From positions 62,001 through 126,000 of the forward strand of contig NW_027441201.1 in the NCBI RefSeq assembly GCF_949628215.1: a stretch of 64,000 bases of DNA, given 5' to 3'. The notes under the pieces were generated by a model that saw only the letters and a program-made list of their open reading frames with translations, searched no databases and was not told where the DNA came from. Shown here piece after piece: positions 1-12,454 of this stretch. The position numbers were made by a program, and so were the translations under genes. Numbering within the stretch: position 1 is the first letter of the stretch; the number at the start of each line of letters is the position of its first letter. This DNA is from Phalacrocorax aristotelis. Taxonomy: Eukaryota; Chordata; Aves; Suliformes; Phalacrocoracidae.

Positions 1-205
1 GGTGACTGCCGCGAGCAGGGTAGCGCAGCTGGCCCCCGCTGTTCCGCGGTTCGGTCGCTCGGTGGCAGCAGCGAGCAGTGACACATCGTCGCCACTGCGC
101 ATGCGTCTGTTCCGGGTGCGGTACCGCACTTTGGCCGCACGGTGTCAGCAGGGTCCACCATCGCCACTCCGCATGCGCGATTCCCGGCTGCCGTAGCACA
201 GCACG
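1..205. repeat. Tail of NRF1-site minisatellite (preceding macro copy)
   Basis: These bases match 38,941-39,145, the last degenerate units of the 75-bp array described at 36,290-39,150. They contain a GCGCATGCG core near 97-105 and the recurrent GGTGGCAGCAG motif. They show that another macro copy, or at least another NRF1 array, lies immediately upstream of the window. Confidence 0.9.
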
Positions 206-1830
206 GCGGCAGCGGCACGACGTCCGTGACTCTTCTCTGGGGCAAGACCCGCGCCGGCTCTGGGTCACGTTCGCCGGGATAACGGAACTGTTACTGCGTG
301 CGCAGAGCTCATGTTTCTCTGCACCTTCCCCACTCCCGCAGCCCCAGCAGTGTCAGTCGTTGCCTCCGCACCGCCCACCACCAAAGTGCCTCGAGCATTT
401 TAGTCCTTCCGTCTCGACTGCTTTAAAAATCAGGTGGCCGTTACCGTCCTCCCTCCTGCCCCACTCACCCCCACCCCACGCCCTAGGGAGGAGAAGCAGC
501 ACAAACGACCTGGGGAGAAAGGTCCCCTTTCCCACCCCCCACCCCCCCGGAGTGAGCCCCATCAGTTGCTGTAGGCCTGCGGCATCAGGGCTGTGACAGG
601 GAGAGCAGCAAGTCAACAGGTCCTAGAGGGTTAAAGAAGAAAATCAATCAGGGGAACACAGCTGCCCTTCCGAAGGCAGGCTGCCTGGGGTGAGGGGGGC
701 AGCTGTGCGTCAGGGCACGGGGCAGCCAGGCAGACCAGGTGCCAGTGGCTGACCTGCAAAGGACTTGTGCGCTGCTGAGCCTTGGGCTTCGTTGGCTTGG
801 CAGCGCCTCGCCTCGCCTCTGCACTGCCAGCACCCTGCTCTGCTCATCCTGCGTAAGCACAAGGCTTCAGCGAGCACAGAACAGGAGGCCAGGGAGAGGG
901 AGGACGTCACCGGGGGAAAAAAAGAGTCATGCGGGGGGGCCATGTCAGGGGAAAGCGTTTGGGAGGGCACAGACACACGCAGAGGGAGGGCGGGGGAGGA
1001 GGCGGACACCGCTGGACAGGGGCATGTCTGGGCAGACACGCCACGGGGAACATGCATGGGGATGACTGACACCAGGGGGTCCCCCCAGGATAATCCACAA
1101 CGGGCAACTCACCTGGGCTAACCTGCAGCAGATGATCCGCTCCAGATAACTGACCCGCTCCGGAGAATCCATTCCAGAGAAGCCCCAGCAATGCCCCTCA
1201 AACTGCCGGTGTTTCACCCCAAATTTTCCCCAGTTTAGGGTTTTCGGTGGGTTTATTTAGTTTTGGTGATTTCCGGTTGGATGGTTTGGCTTTTTTTGTT
1301 GTCGTTCGGGTTACTTTGGTTTTGTCCGTTTGGGGTTTTTTTTTTTTTTTTTGCTTTTCCATAAGGTAAAAGTTGGGATTGCTTTTCCAAACGGTTCACT
1401 TCCGGGTTTTTTTCACCCTTTCCACAACATTGAAATTGGCGATTTTTTGCTTTTGTGCATGAGAATGGTTAGCAGGGTTCCGCCCCCCCACCCCCGCTTT
1501 TTTTACCCCCCTCCTTTCCAACTGCACAAACCCAGCAGGAGTGGGCTTTCCCAAGAGCCCCGAATTGTTTTCTTTCCCCCAAACCTGTTTGGGGTTTTTC
1601 ACCCCCCATTGCAGACCCAGACTCAGGGGCTTTGGAGTGTGTGTCTGCCCTGGCAGCAGCTCCCAGGCTGCCTACGCAGCCCCAGAGGGGAAAGTCCCCA
1701 TTTGGGGGAATCGGCCCCAAATCGGGATGGGAGAAGGAGAACGGGGAAGGGGCAGCATTTGAAAGCGCTTTTGTGCCTTCAGTTGATTGGGGGGTGGGCT
1801 GTGTGTCTAATTTTTAAATCTTCTCTATAA
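206..1830. other. Anonymous non-repetitive DNA, no gene recognised
   Basis: No convincing coding sequence is visible. On the minus strand there is a good donor-like site (CCCAG then GTGAGTTG) with the exon side ending at 1,113. The short open frame before it (about 1,217-1,113) has no clear acceptor. A T-run of about 18 bases lies near 1,335-1,352. Diverged copies of 306-600 and 1,345-1,745 recur at 24,262-24,960. The second macro copy is at 39,146-40,765. Confidence 0.6.
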
Positions 1831-2500
1831 ACATCTCTATCAACGTGGTTTCTTTGCATTTTAAAACCTTACATAGCATAGACATTTGCACTATGTGTCT
1901 ACTTACACATCCTTACGGAGTACATCTATATTTTATATATACTATCTGTTTTACATTTACATACAACATCTGTTTAGACTTAGCTATTATATTTACACTT
2001 ACACCTATTTAGGCTATTTACACTTACACAGAATATCTCTTTACACATACCTGTTTAGACTTCCATATTAACACGTACATAAAACAGCTATTTAGGCTAG
2101 CTATCTGCTTACTTACCCTTTGACACTTCAATCTTTTTCGACTTCTCTATTTAGACATCTACTTACAGTTATACCTCGGCTTATTTCACTCTATATAACC
2201 TCTATTTAGATTACACATCTACTTAGACTATGTAACACACACTAAGCGTAGATGCTCGCTCTAGTCAGACTTTCTTCTGCTTTGAATTCCTTCATCTATC
2301 CTTTTCACTTTAAACTCCTTTATTTTTTGATCTAGATATATAGACGGTCGAGTTACTTTTGTGTTTTAAAACCCTGCATCTCGATGCAGAATTTTTGTAT
2401 CCCGAAATCCGTTATATAATATAGGAGAGATAAGTTCTTATCTCAAAATCCCTTTATGCATCTATAAATTAATATTACACATGTCAATATATATAAGAGG
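1831..2500. repeat. AT-rich degenerate short tandem repeat
   Basis: About 670 bp of AT-rich DNA sits abruptly inside GC-rich surroundings. It is built from loosely repeated words such as TTTACACTTACAC, CTATTTAG and ACATCTACTTA, with no exact period. TATA-like strings occur, for example CTATATAACC near 2,194, but nothing marks one as a promoter. No gene is visible. The second macro copy is at 40,766-41,436. Confidence 0.7.
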
Positions 2501-2546
2501 TTTTTGTAATAGCCCCCCTGAATTTTCAGGCATTTTGGGGCTGTAA

Positions 2547-2564
2547 CCCCCCTTTTTGGGGGGG
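2547..2564. other. Perfect C/G hairpin
   Basis: Six C, five T and at least six G in a row form a short perfect inverted repeat with a T loop, just downstream of the AT-rich block. It could fold in single strands. No function is implied. It is repeated in macro copy 2 near 41,480-41,500. Confidence 0.6.
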
Positions 2565-3099
2565 AACCCCTACATGACGCCCCCACTCACCTGTTCCTCT
2601 GACGCATTATCAGCTCCCCCAGTGACACCGGGGCACCCCACATGACATCATCACACCCCCCCCAGGACTCCCCCAATTTTATTCACCCCCAAGAAGGGCA
2701 CTAAACAAGGGAACCTGCTCCAACCTGCAGCTCATTACTTTAATAGTGCCATTTACAAAGGTACACGCACACCCCTCCCACACCCCCCGGAAAAGGGGGA
2801 GCTCTGCTAAAATCTAAAAGGTGGGGCAGCCCCCCAAACAGCTGCAGCCCCCCCAGCCCCTGTCCGCAGGCTGGCGGCTGCCCCACGGCAGAGCAGGAGC
2901 GTGCCAGAGGACGGTGTCACGTCTCTCTCGGGCTCCGCTCGGACATGTTCCCGCACTGGGACGGGCTCCCCGGGGTGACAAACAGCCCCGGTCCCTGGGG
3001 GCCCCGACTCTCCCCACCGGGCAGCCCTCGCGGCCGCACCTGCGGGGCACCCGCTGGAGACAGAGCCAGGAGCCTCCAGGCCGAGGGATGGCCCCTTAC

Positions 3100-3160
3100 C
3101 TTCACCACGCTTAACGACCGGCAGGCATCTCTTGAGCATCACGAGACACTTAGACGACAT
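3100..3160 (-). other. Exon-like segment, 61 bp, unknown gene
   Basis: On the minus strand a polypyrimidine acceptor (CTGTTTTTCAG) is followed immediately by ATG. An open frame reads MSSKCLVMLKRCLPVVKRGE, then a near-consensus donor (GAAG then GTAAGG) at 3,099. An ATTAAA poly(A)-type signal lies further along the minus strand at 2,744-2,739. The nearest downstream acceptors would leave introns of only about 46 or 60 bp, shorter than usual for vertebrates, so joining to that 3' part is doubtful. The peptide matches no family I know. The copy at 42,036-42,096 is unchanged, but with such recent duplication that is weak evidence for selection. Confidence 0.25.
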
Positions 3161-5399
3161 CTGAAAAACAGAAATCCCAAACTATATTTCAGCACGTTAA
3201 TAAAATAGCACAGAAGAAAATGGAGGAGCTCAGTCAGCATAAGGGGTAGGAAGGAAATTGAGCCGCAGCAAGATTCCAGGCAAACGGGTCACGTCAAAAC
3301 ACAACACATCCTTTAAAAGCTAGAGTGATTGGAACGCTTGAAAACGGTATTAAGACTAACCGATACCATTTTGAACAGATCCTTCGCGTAACACTGAACG
3401 CTCTGGCTGGTGCTGGAAAACGTCTCATCCCTTCCTTACGGCACCGCTGCGGGGAGATAACCCCGTGAGGCTGCGGGGCAAAGTTGTACCGGAACCGGAA
3501 CCTCCGCTTACAGACCCACCGCAGCAGCTACAGCCCTCGCCCTGCCGCCGCACGTCTTGCTGCCTGGCTCCACGAAGCCTGAAGTGAAGCGTGTCAAACT
3601 TGAAAGAGTAACGTAAAAAATTAAGAATAAATCTCAGTAATTCACTTTGTGCTGAGAAGGCGGGCGCGTGTTTACGCGCATCCAATATGAGCGTCTAGGC
3701 TCTAAAAGCTTTCCATTTTCCTTCTGCGTTCATTCAACTCGCACAGCCGTTCACGCCCGCCATAAGATTATCTATCTCCAAAATACACAGCAGCAACGTG
3801 ACTGTGGGGTTTTGGCGTGTTACGGAGTCGGGAGGGACGTCCGCCCGGCTGCCCCGCCCAAGAGATGCTGCTGAACTGCCAGGGAAACGCGCGTCGAAAG
3901 CGAGACTGAAATAAAGTACTTAAGAGCGCTCCCTCAAAATACCGGCAGGAAACACCCCCCCACAACATTCAGTCGCCCCTCATTAAATATTTACAACAAA
4001 TACCTACCTGCTTAAGTACACCTAACAAATCGTACCCTACATCTGCTTGGCAGTTACAGCTGAAAGAGCGCAAGTCACGTCGTAAATCAGACGATGTTAG
4101 CTTTTTTTTAAACTTTCATTTATGACAGAAGAATCGGTGAGTGAAGAGATCCCCGATACAGTTTTACTTTTTTGGGGGGGGGGGGGGAAAAATAATACCA
4201 CAACAAAAAACCACACAAATCAAATCCCCAGTGTTGCAATACACGGGGCTACCAAGAAGGACCGGCAGACCTGCTAATGCGTTCGGCTGTACCGAAGCAT
4301 GCAGGCGAACCGCATTTTATGGTATCTCGACTGTTACAACTGAGAACCCAAGCACTACCAATGCCATCAACCTTTGGAGTATGTGCTGTGCTTGGATCTC
4401 CGCAAGGACCATGGATTTTTTTGTCTTTAAAAAAAAGCAATACTTTGCAAGTCTTGTGCTGATGAGTTCTGCTGACAAAGACACTGTCTCTAAGATGCAC
4501 TCTGATGGCAAGTTCATAGAATGCAACCTCACTGAATAAGAAATATCTCAATTCTTCAAAATCTCTTCCTAACAAAAGTCACACTGTGGGGCTTTCAGAT
4601 GGGTCAGATTATGCATCCTTTCACAACAAGAAACACACCAGCTAACCAGGATATTCTTGCAGTGGCCAGGTGCCTCTTCATCATGTAAAAAAGGAAAAAA
4701 CCCAGAGCCAGCAATAAGTATCACACAGGTCAACACAGATCTCTTCCAGAGCACCCCCCTCATCAAAACGAACATGCCCATCGGCTCACCTGCTCTGCAC
4801 AGATTCCAGCATCACACCCCGCTTCCGTCATCGCTTGTGGCACCAAACGTATCAACACACAGTAAACTACCGTTACGCTCGTGAGAAATCACCGCCCCGT
4901 GACTTCCTCATTACTACCCAGCTCACTTCTAATGCTCATACGCCGTTCCAAAGACGGCCCACGTGTTACCTACAAAACTGAAGAGCTCGACGACGGACCA
5001 CAGCATTCTCTGGTCTTAGATGCTGGCCGCTGCCCCACCTTCTCAGACCTCTCATAGGCGTGCGGCAGCAGCACTCCGAGCCTGCCAGCGGCACCTGCAA
5101 AAAGCCAAGCGAAAAGGCACCTCCTGAGATGCTGCCCGATGCCACAGCCTGCCCGCACCGATCCCCGTCTCGCACCCCTTTCCCTCGACAGCCTCCCACC
5201 CGGCCTACGTCACTTGCAGCTGAACACGGCACCTCGCCCGCCGTCCGTAACACCCAAACGACACGCGTTGCTTATAACTTCACCAGCAACACAACACCTC
5301 AGAAAAGAGCTGCTACTTCAGCCCACCAATCACCACTCGCCTTGCTCGACTTGCCTCCTTTGCTCATTGCTACGCTACTTCAAAACCAAAAGACAAACG
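3161..5399. other. Anonymous DNA with a poly-G tract, no gene recognised
   Basis: No recognisable gene. A run of 14 G at 4,174-4,187 is 15 G in macro copy 2 (43,110-43,124), as expected of a slipping homopolymer. Open frames of about 100 codons on both strands at 4,141-4,575 overlap each other, lack splice or promoter context and resemble nothing I know. Confidence 0.5.
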
Positions 5400-5840
5400 C
5401 AAGGAGCAATGGAGTCATAGAGGCATCGGTCACATCTTCCCTCTATATACACCACGCACCGACTCACCCGCTTACATCGGTCCCCTCAGTTCCCCTCCGT
5501 CGCCCTGCACGACTCGTCCCTCGGCATCTCCAAAACCAATACGAAACAAGTCGCCTGGTTGCACAGCAGTACCTTAACTGTTCCTGAACACCGACTATAA
5601 CCTGCCATTAAAAACAAACATATGACATCAAACATGAAGCCCTACGCACGTACAAGCTTGAACACCCTGCAGAGGTAATCTGCTCAGCTGAACTCTAGCT
5701 GCCTCTCCCAGATAGCCACGGTCACGGCCTCCGAGCCCACAAAACGTCACGGTGATTACGGTCCTTGCCTGCTGAGGAGGGCCACTCCATCCGAGATGAC
5801 GGTACCACCTTTCCCCCAACAGCCTTAGCACAGCAACAGA
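5400..5840. repeat. Dispersed repeat family of about 430 bp, member A
   Basis: This stretch is clearly related to 6,465-6,890 and, more distantly, to 25,125-25,400. Shared landmarks are CCCTGCAC near the start, a stretch reading AACAAGTC-CCTGG, a CTGCCATTAAA-type segment, CGCACGTACAAGCTTGAAC, and CTCTAGCTGCCTCTCCCAG. No terminal repeats, target duplication or coding capacity are visible, so I call it a low-copy local repeat and not a named transposon. Macro copy 2 carries it at about 44,337-44,777. Confidence 0.7.
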
Positions 5841-6464
5841 TGAACCCTAAGCTCTCATCGCTGTGCCACCTACCCGACTCTACACGGCCAGCAAGGCGGC
5901 TCCGAGCCAAACTCACAAAACGCACACACCAACGCTATGAGAAACACTACAAACCGCGCGCCTCCAAGACGAGAGAACGCTCTCGGCAAACACAGAGACA
6001 ACTGGACGGAAGAGCTCGTCCAGCAACAAGACCTGCAGAACCCTGACAGGGATGCAAGGAGGCCCTAACGAGATCCAAAATGATTAGAAGAGCGTCAGGG
6101 CCCGTGACAAGAAGTTCCTCTCAAAACTGAGAGGGAGGAGGCACAAGAAGCCCAGCTACAAGACCTAAGAACGTAAGGATGCAGGGAAGAAATCACGCTC
6201 CCTGAAAACAGACAGCGACAGAGCAGAGCTGTTCACGCATCTGGGAACGACGCCGCAGACGACAACTGCCCAGAAACTCCTCAAACATCAGAGCGATCCA
6301 CGCTTTAAACTGTAACGCAAAAAGAAGCACCCGATGGGCGCCGGCCCCACAATTAGGACCTTGCCAGCCCCTAGGGATAGCGCTGTGCTCCTGAGAGCAA
6401 AGAGAACAAAGTCACCAGCCCCATGCGCCCCCTCACTGCGACCCAGCTCGCCTGAAATGCTCCT

Positions 6465-6890
6465 CAAATAGCCTTCGGTCGCATCTTCCCTTTAATCCCG
6501 CACACGGACCCGCTGCCTTAGTGTGCTCTACTCAGCTCTGCTCCATCACCCTGCACAGCTCCATCTTCATCCTCTGCAAGAACAGCATGATAGAACAAGT
6601 CACCTGGACGCACAGCAACAGCTTAACCATTCCACAGGTCTTGCTTCCACGTAGGAATACCATCTAGAGCCCAACTACTGCATGCCATTAAAGGAAATAC
6701 CTTCAATCAAATGTTAAGCCCCACGCACGTACAAGCTTGAACAGCTGAGAGGTGCCCTCTGCTCAGCTAGCACTCTAGCTGCCTCTCCCAGGCAGCTACG
6801 GTCATCCCCTCGGCACCCACAAAACACCCCGGAAATTACCATCCTCGCCCGCTGCCAACGGCCACTCGCTCCGACGAGGGTTGTACGGGC
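6465..6890. repeat. Dispersed repeat family, member B
   Basis: Diverged paralogue of 5,400-5,840, in the same orientation and about 1.06 kb downstream. It is closer than member A to the 25.1-25.4 kb fossil member, sharing a stretch that reads AACAGCTTAACCATTCCACA. The macro copy 2 counterpart is at about 45,402-45,827. Confidence 0.7.
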
Positions 6891-9555
6891 GTTGCCAAAA
6901 CAGTCTATGCATATTAACATTAACCATATACTCTTATTGCTATTCTTTCCTCCGCTCTACCATTGCTACACCCCCAGGCGGAGCAGCTCTGACACAGGCA
7001 TCGACATGCACGGACCGACACCGCTCACAAATACTACAAGCGACGCGATCGAGGCACCTAAGAAAACTCTCACCGAGACGACGGACTTCCGGCCCAGAGA
7101 TGCCACCGGGCGAGAAGATCTATACGGCAGCGAGGAAGAAGCTATAGCATCCGCAGAGAAGTCACCTACCATCATCACCTGCAATAAAACCATATACCCA
7201 CAACTAGGACGACGTACGAGCGACAAGCCACTCTTAAAGACCTCAGAACGTTCAGGTGCAGGGAACAGGTCCCAGAAAAGGGCTCTGCGTATTCAGACTG
7301 CTCCTCAGCAGCAGTATCGAGGCCGCCTTAATCACCGCTGCAAAAAGATGACCTTCTATAAAGGTCTAATATTTCAGACACAAGACAAATCTATGCAGTA
7401 GACTTAAAATGCGAGAAAGGAAGCTCTCGGTTACCATTATGCCGATGAGCCAGGGCTTGCAAAACCCTCAATATTGCTACCTAGGTGCCTGCTCAGCACG
7501 GAGAACAACAGACACATCGAGACCCGAGTACAGTAAGGAACAAAGACAGACTACAAAATCCACACAACAGCACAAGCACAGGCAGGAACTCCCCCTGCCT
7601 GGCAGATGCTTCTGTTTTGCAGAAAGGACACCACAACCTCTCTCGGCCCAAACGTGTCCGGTCTCTGAACGGTACCCTCCGCTGATTTTACAACCCCTGC
7701 CTGCCCCACCTGCGCTTCCCCCAACCGACCGGCCACCCGCACAAAGACCGCATCGGCCCCTCAGCTTCCCTTCCAAATCCGGGGGCTCAAAAGCCATCCT
7801 TTAAAAAGGCCACACAGGCTACGTAGGATGGGGCTGCGGTCACACGGATACTCTTCATCTCCAAACGTGCGGTGCCATCACTCAGCATCGCACCACTCAA
7901 CGCCGGCCACTTCCGCAACAACAGCCTCCTCGGAAGCGCCGTGAACTTCCGCTCCCCCACGCTCTAATGAGGCTGGATGTCGTGGCCGCCGCCACCTACG
8001 GTGCCTAGAGAACCAGAGAGACAAGGCGACCCCTGCGCCTGGAAGCGGCCGCCCGCTCACAAACAATTCCACACCTCAAAAATAACAGCTGCTACGGCTC
8101 CCTGTTCATCGCTCACCTTGCCCAACGAGCTCGGGGCAGACATCCCGCTTTGCATATAGTTTTGTGAGTCCCTTCATTAACTAGTCACATAGGTGCTCAC
8201 ACTGCACGACCCCTCCGTTGTCACGTGCTGACCTACCTTCTCACGATGCTCTGTTCGCCCCCTCCCTTCCGTGTCCGGCTCCCTACCGCGCATCTGCACC
8301 AACAGCCACATTCCAGACTCATCCTTTCCCCTACCGTGCCAACACGGCTCCGCTCACCTCCCAATCCGTGCCTCCCGGGTCAGTGGCCACGTCAGGTGCC
8401 TGCTCGCATTCTCGGTCCGTCCCCGATGGCTGGGGAACCGTCACCTTCAATGCCGGGCCCACTTCTGGGGAAATACGGAGAGGCACACAGATGTTGGACA
8501 CTGCTTTCCAAAATCAAGAGCTCACCACGCAAAACAAACTAACAAATCCTTTTGACCGACTTGTTCGGCAACACAGAGACCCCAAAGGCAGAAATCCCAG
8601 ACGAGTGACCTCACAGCCCGCCCCGTCACAGCACACGACGCCATCTGCTCGCCTTTGCCGTCACGCCTCGCTCGACTGTCCTGCTTAACCCTCGACCTGT
8701 TACTTAAACTGCAAGAAAAAGTCAAACCACGCAACACACAAAAATCACAGTTCGTGTCAGATGACTCAAGCACAGGCAGACACCGATAGGGCAAATGCCA
8801 AAAGCAATACGGGAAGCAAACAGGCGTGGCTGGTGTAGCGACACACTCTCCTTTTGTAGGTAACTCACTCCTGAGCGACTCCATGAACAGCCGCGTGGAG
8901 AACCTCTCGGCAGACAGCACGCTCGAGTGGCCGTGCTGACACATACGGGGAAGGAGACTGGGCTACCGGAGGCTGCTTGCACACAGAACACGACCATTAG
9001 CTAACACTTAAACACCCCTTTCCCAACCATTCCCCGGTACCAAGACTTCAAAAACCCCTCCTCTCCTCCTGAACTGTCAGGGAAGGAACCTCACTCCTTC
9101 CCGACAGCTCCTGCCCTGTATTTGCACCCCTAAAGCCCCTCTGTCAGCCGCTCCTCGGGAGCCGCCCTTCCCACCTCTGCCCCGCGTTCTGCGAGCACCT
9201 CCCACCTTCCGGCTTCCCGCAGACTCCGTGCTCTCTACAGGCCCACAAAATAACAGAAGCCCTGATGCTTATAATCTACAAGGGACCTGCCGCAAGCTGC
9301 AAAGGTTCTCGGGACAACGTGGTACTCTGCGGGCGATCGGGAAAGGCGACGAGCAGTCCCGTACACCGACACACACTATGCGTTACGTCCCTGCTGCTTT
9401 CTGAAGGAAGGCTAGAGCTCCATATACAGATGTGTACAACACACTCACCCTAACCCCTACCGCAGCATCTCACCATCAGTCCTATTGAGAGATAACGTCA
9501 ACAACTTGCACAACACAGGCAAAACTGGTGGAAAAAATACAAGGTTCTACCTTCA
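6891..9555. other. Anonymous DNA, no gene recognised
   Basis: Mixed composition with several overlapping open frames of 60-170 codons on both strands (for example 6,892-7,401 plus and 8,218-8,688 plus). None has recognisable domains, and the frames overlap antisense ones. Copies in the second macro unit are almost identical, so conservation is uninformative. The counterpart is 45,828-48,493. Confidence 0.5.
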
Positions 9556-9559
9556 GTCA

Positions 9560-9700
9560 AGTCAAAATTCCTGGAAAACAAGACAAAACAAACAAAAAAC
9601 CTACCACACACAAAAAAACCCAACAAACCACAAACAAAAAAACCCAGACAAAACCATAACACCCCCACAAAACCAAATAATCCAAAACACACTATTAGAC
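9560..9700. repeat. A/C-rich low-complexity tract
   Basis: The plus strand is almost only A and C, made of words such as ACAAACAAAAAA and CCCAACAAACCAC. The minus strand is therefore T/G-rich. A one-base indel in the A run separates this copy from 48,497-48,640. Confidence 0.75.
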
Positions 9701-11730
9701 CATCTTGCTACCCCTGAACACCCAACAAAAACTTACTGACCCAAGGGAAAACAAAAGCTCGTACAAGTGTACTTCCTAATATATATCTGCTGCTCAACTT
9801 TGACTGCTCCTTAATCTCTTACCTCAACCAGAAACCTCCCCATCTCTGAATGTCAAAACACACCTACCCAAAGAGCTTAGACAGCTCAAAACCTGCAACC
9901 AACTCAAGGAACAGTACCAGAGAAGCCCAGGAGCAGAATGAGCCTCCTGAAAAAAGGCTGGGGCTCATCTACCCCAGCGGAATGGCAAAGCAGAACGAAA
10001 TCTTTTAAGAACCCCTTCTCAAAAAATATCTCTGGTTATAAAGTAAATCATTTATTGTAAAGCCATCAACCATTCGGAGTCACCTCAACGCTCTCTCTCG
10101 CTCAGTCCCTTAACAGAACTAGATCAGTCTCAAAGGACAAAAAACACGAAAAGAAACGTGGAAATACACAAGCGTATCGGGAACCGTATGAAGCAGCTAA
10201 ATTAACACCTCAGTAGCTGGGGCAAAACTAAATTGTAAAGGACAACAAAAAAACACCCCAGGAGACACATGGATTAAAACAGATGAAGGCTCTCTCTTCT
10301 CGCAGAAGCTCAAGAAGAGACCTGAGCCAACGGTACACAGCTCTGGGGTATCGGATACCGAAAAGAAACATACTCGAGACAGAAAACAGACTGCTGTGGA
10401 GCACAAAGGTGGCTTTGGCAAAGGTTCTGCCGGGACAAGAGTCACAGTTACAGGGAACGGACAGCGGCCGGCAGGGGAAACGCCGTCGGCGTGGAGGGGC
10501 CAGCGGGGGAAATGCCGCCCTCAGCTAACGCTGCGCTATCAAGCCTTAAGCGAAAACTGCAGAGTAGTTACAGGAGACGGGCATAAGATGGATGCTGAAT
10601 ATCACTTGATGGTCACAAAATCTCATGGGGATGGGCACCACGTAGCCTCACGGACACCCCTTAGACCCAAACGCTTAACGAAAGACGCTTCTTGCCAAAA
10701 CACAAGCTCGACGAGGAAAAGCCAAAGCTGATGCGGGGGCAACTACTAAAATCTCAGTACGTGAGCAGGCATTACTTAAGATGGTGCGGTGGTTCTGCTG
10801 GGTCCGTCCAACCTGAGCAACGGGTTCTAACGCCTGTCCAGCAGCGTCCATGGTCTCTCTCACGGCCTCCCACATCAGAAACCTCCCCTGCCCAGGACCG
10901 CGTTTTGCATGTTCCACCCCTCCCCATCCCCGCAATGAAAATCAAACACAACAAATAAGCAGTCTACTTCATCTTCTTGGCCTCCAAAAGAAGCTTCCTT
11001 CCTCTGCTGAGCGTCGACACCAACATCCTCGTGCCGTTCCTCAAAAGCAAGCTGGTCCTCGGGTGCCCGTACTGCCAAAAGAAGACAAAACGATTATGCT
11101 CTTATAACGAGCTCCATCATCCTCTCCTCCTTCAGGAAATCGAGTCCCGATTGCTACATACCAGAAGTTTGTGCAGTAGATGGCCGAGGCCAGCCCCGTA
11201 AATGAAGCACTCTGTGACCCTGCTTTCTCTTTTGGCCACAGCACCCGCCACTGGGGAGCCCCAAACCCCTTCGTGACTCCCTACGAAAACCAGATACAAC
11301 TAGTTCAAAACATCTGGCAGGTGAGAGATGACCGACAAACACGTACAGCCCACCTTACCCTCAAACCAGCCAGAGAGCTGACTTCCTCCCCCACTGAACT
11401 CTCATCTTCGACAAATTCACCAAACAGAACAATGTTTACACTGAACAGAACAAAACCCTTACCCTCTGACACTCTGAAACGGGTTTGTGCACCCACAAAA
11501 TATATATATTCATGCTACCGACCCACGTACCACACTTCCTCAGGGTCAGCCCCACAAAGACAGGAGAACGCCCAATGCTCTCTCCATGGATACCCCGATG
11601 CTCCGCTCCCTTCTTTGCTGCTCCTGTCACGGGAAAACGCTGGGAATAAAAAAAGGTTCAGAGAAGCAAAACAATAAACAATAGGGAGAGGGACCAGCGC
11701 AAAGGAATAGAGAGAGGAAGAGACGAACAG
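9701..11730. other. Anonymous DNA, no gene recognised
   Basis: No recognisable gene or RNA. Open frames up to 165 codons (11,180-11,677 plus) have no family resemblance and overlap antisense frames. The counterpart is 48,640-50,670. Confidence 0.5.
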
Positions 11731-11734
11731 GAAG

Positions 11735-11906
11735 GACAGACAACCCCATCCTGAGCACAGCCTCTGGGAGAGGGAAAGAGGAAACAGCAACCGTTATTAC
11801 CGCAGATCAACCCTGACCAAAGCCTCCTTCCACAGGGGCTTCTGGACACAGCGCTCCTTCCCCGCGCTACTGCTACGGGCCCCTGCGCCGAGGGGGAATC
11901 CAGTGC
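11735..11906. repeat. Internal duplication, member 1
   Basis: About 170 bp resembles 12,690-12,872. Both run from an AAGGACAGACAACC start through CTCTGGGAGAGGGAAAGA and GACCAAAGCC to GCGCCGAGGGGGAATCCAGTGC. On the minus strand each contains a pyrimidine tract ending CTCTCCCAG, a possible acceptor. The macro copy 2 counterpart is near 50,671-50,845. Confidence 0.8.
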
Positions 11907-12375
11907 AGGCAGAGAGAGGCAGAGAAAAGTAGCCACAGGCTACAGGACAGAGAGAGGGAGGACTGAAAAGACAGGGAGGCAGGGAGCCACTCAGAGCGAG
12001 ATGGAGAAAGAAGGTGCGGGGGGGTGCAAAAAAAAAAAAAAAAACAAAAAACAAACAAAAAAAAATTTTGCAGCAGGTAAGGAAAGAGACGGGGCCGGGG
12101 GAGAGACAGGGAGGGCCCAGGACGCACAAGAGAGGCAACGGGGCCCCAGTGGCCCAGGACTCACCGCGACTCTCGCTCTCAGCGCTGCTGGCACAATTTA
12201 GCCGTTCACATGCTTCTTTCCCCTCCTCTCCTCCCTGCCTCTTCTGCAGCTCCAGACTCTAGGCCGACCTCCACCTAAAGAGGATACGTGGGTGTCTTAC
12301 CGCTCTTACGAGATGAGGCTTCCTCGGCACGTAGCCTAGCTCGCTCGTGCACTACACGCCCGTACCCAACTCCGG
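11905..12375. repeat. Partial, diverged 3.06-kb-unit segment
   Basis: This stretch is homologous to the LTR-distal end of the 3.06-kb unit (compare 17,080-17,520). It has the same purine-rich monomer ending GTGCGGGGGGG, then an A-rich run and TTTTGCAGCAG followed by GTAAGG. A pyrimidine tract ending in CTTCTGCAG follows, and then the GTAGCCTAGCTCGCTCGTGC landmark. In the plus direction the GTAAGG and CTTCTGCAG signals bound an intron-like interval of about 175 bp. On the minus strand this copy keeps an open frame (ERARLRAEEASSRKSG) before a donor-like GCG then GTAAGA. The 3.06-kb units have a TAG stop at the same place. It may be the source of that part of the unit or an early offshoot. Confidence 0.75.
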
Positions 12376-12454
12376 GTTACGCGTACGGACCCTGCGGTGC
12401 ACGTTGGTGGCCTGGCCCGCTGCGGACTATGAAGGGGGATCCTTCCTCCCTCAC

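Noticed and set aside
2739..3160. Two-exon minus-strand gene joining 3,100-3,160 to 3,053-2,720
   Set aside because: The intron would be 46 bp (or 60 bp with the next acceptor), shorter than vertebrate introns normally are. Only the single exon-like piece is kept, at low confidence.
4141..4575. Overlapping plus (132-codon) and minus (108-codon) frames as a gene
   Set aside because: They overlap antisense, pass a poly-G slippage tract that changes length between copies and shifts the start, and match no family I know.
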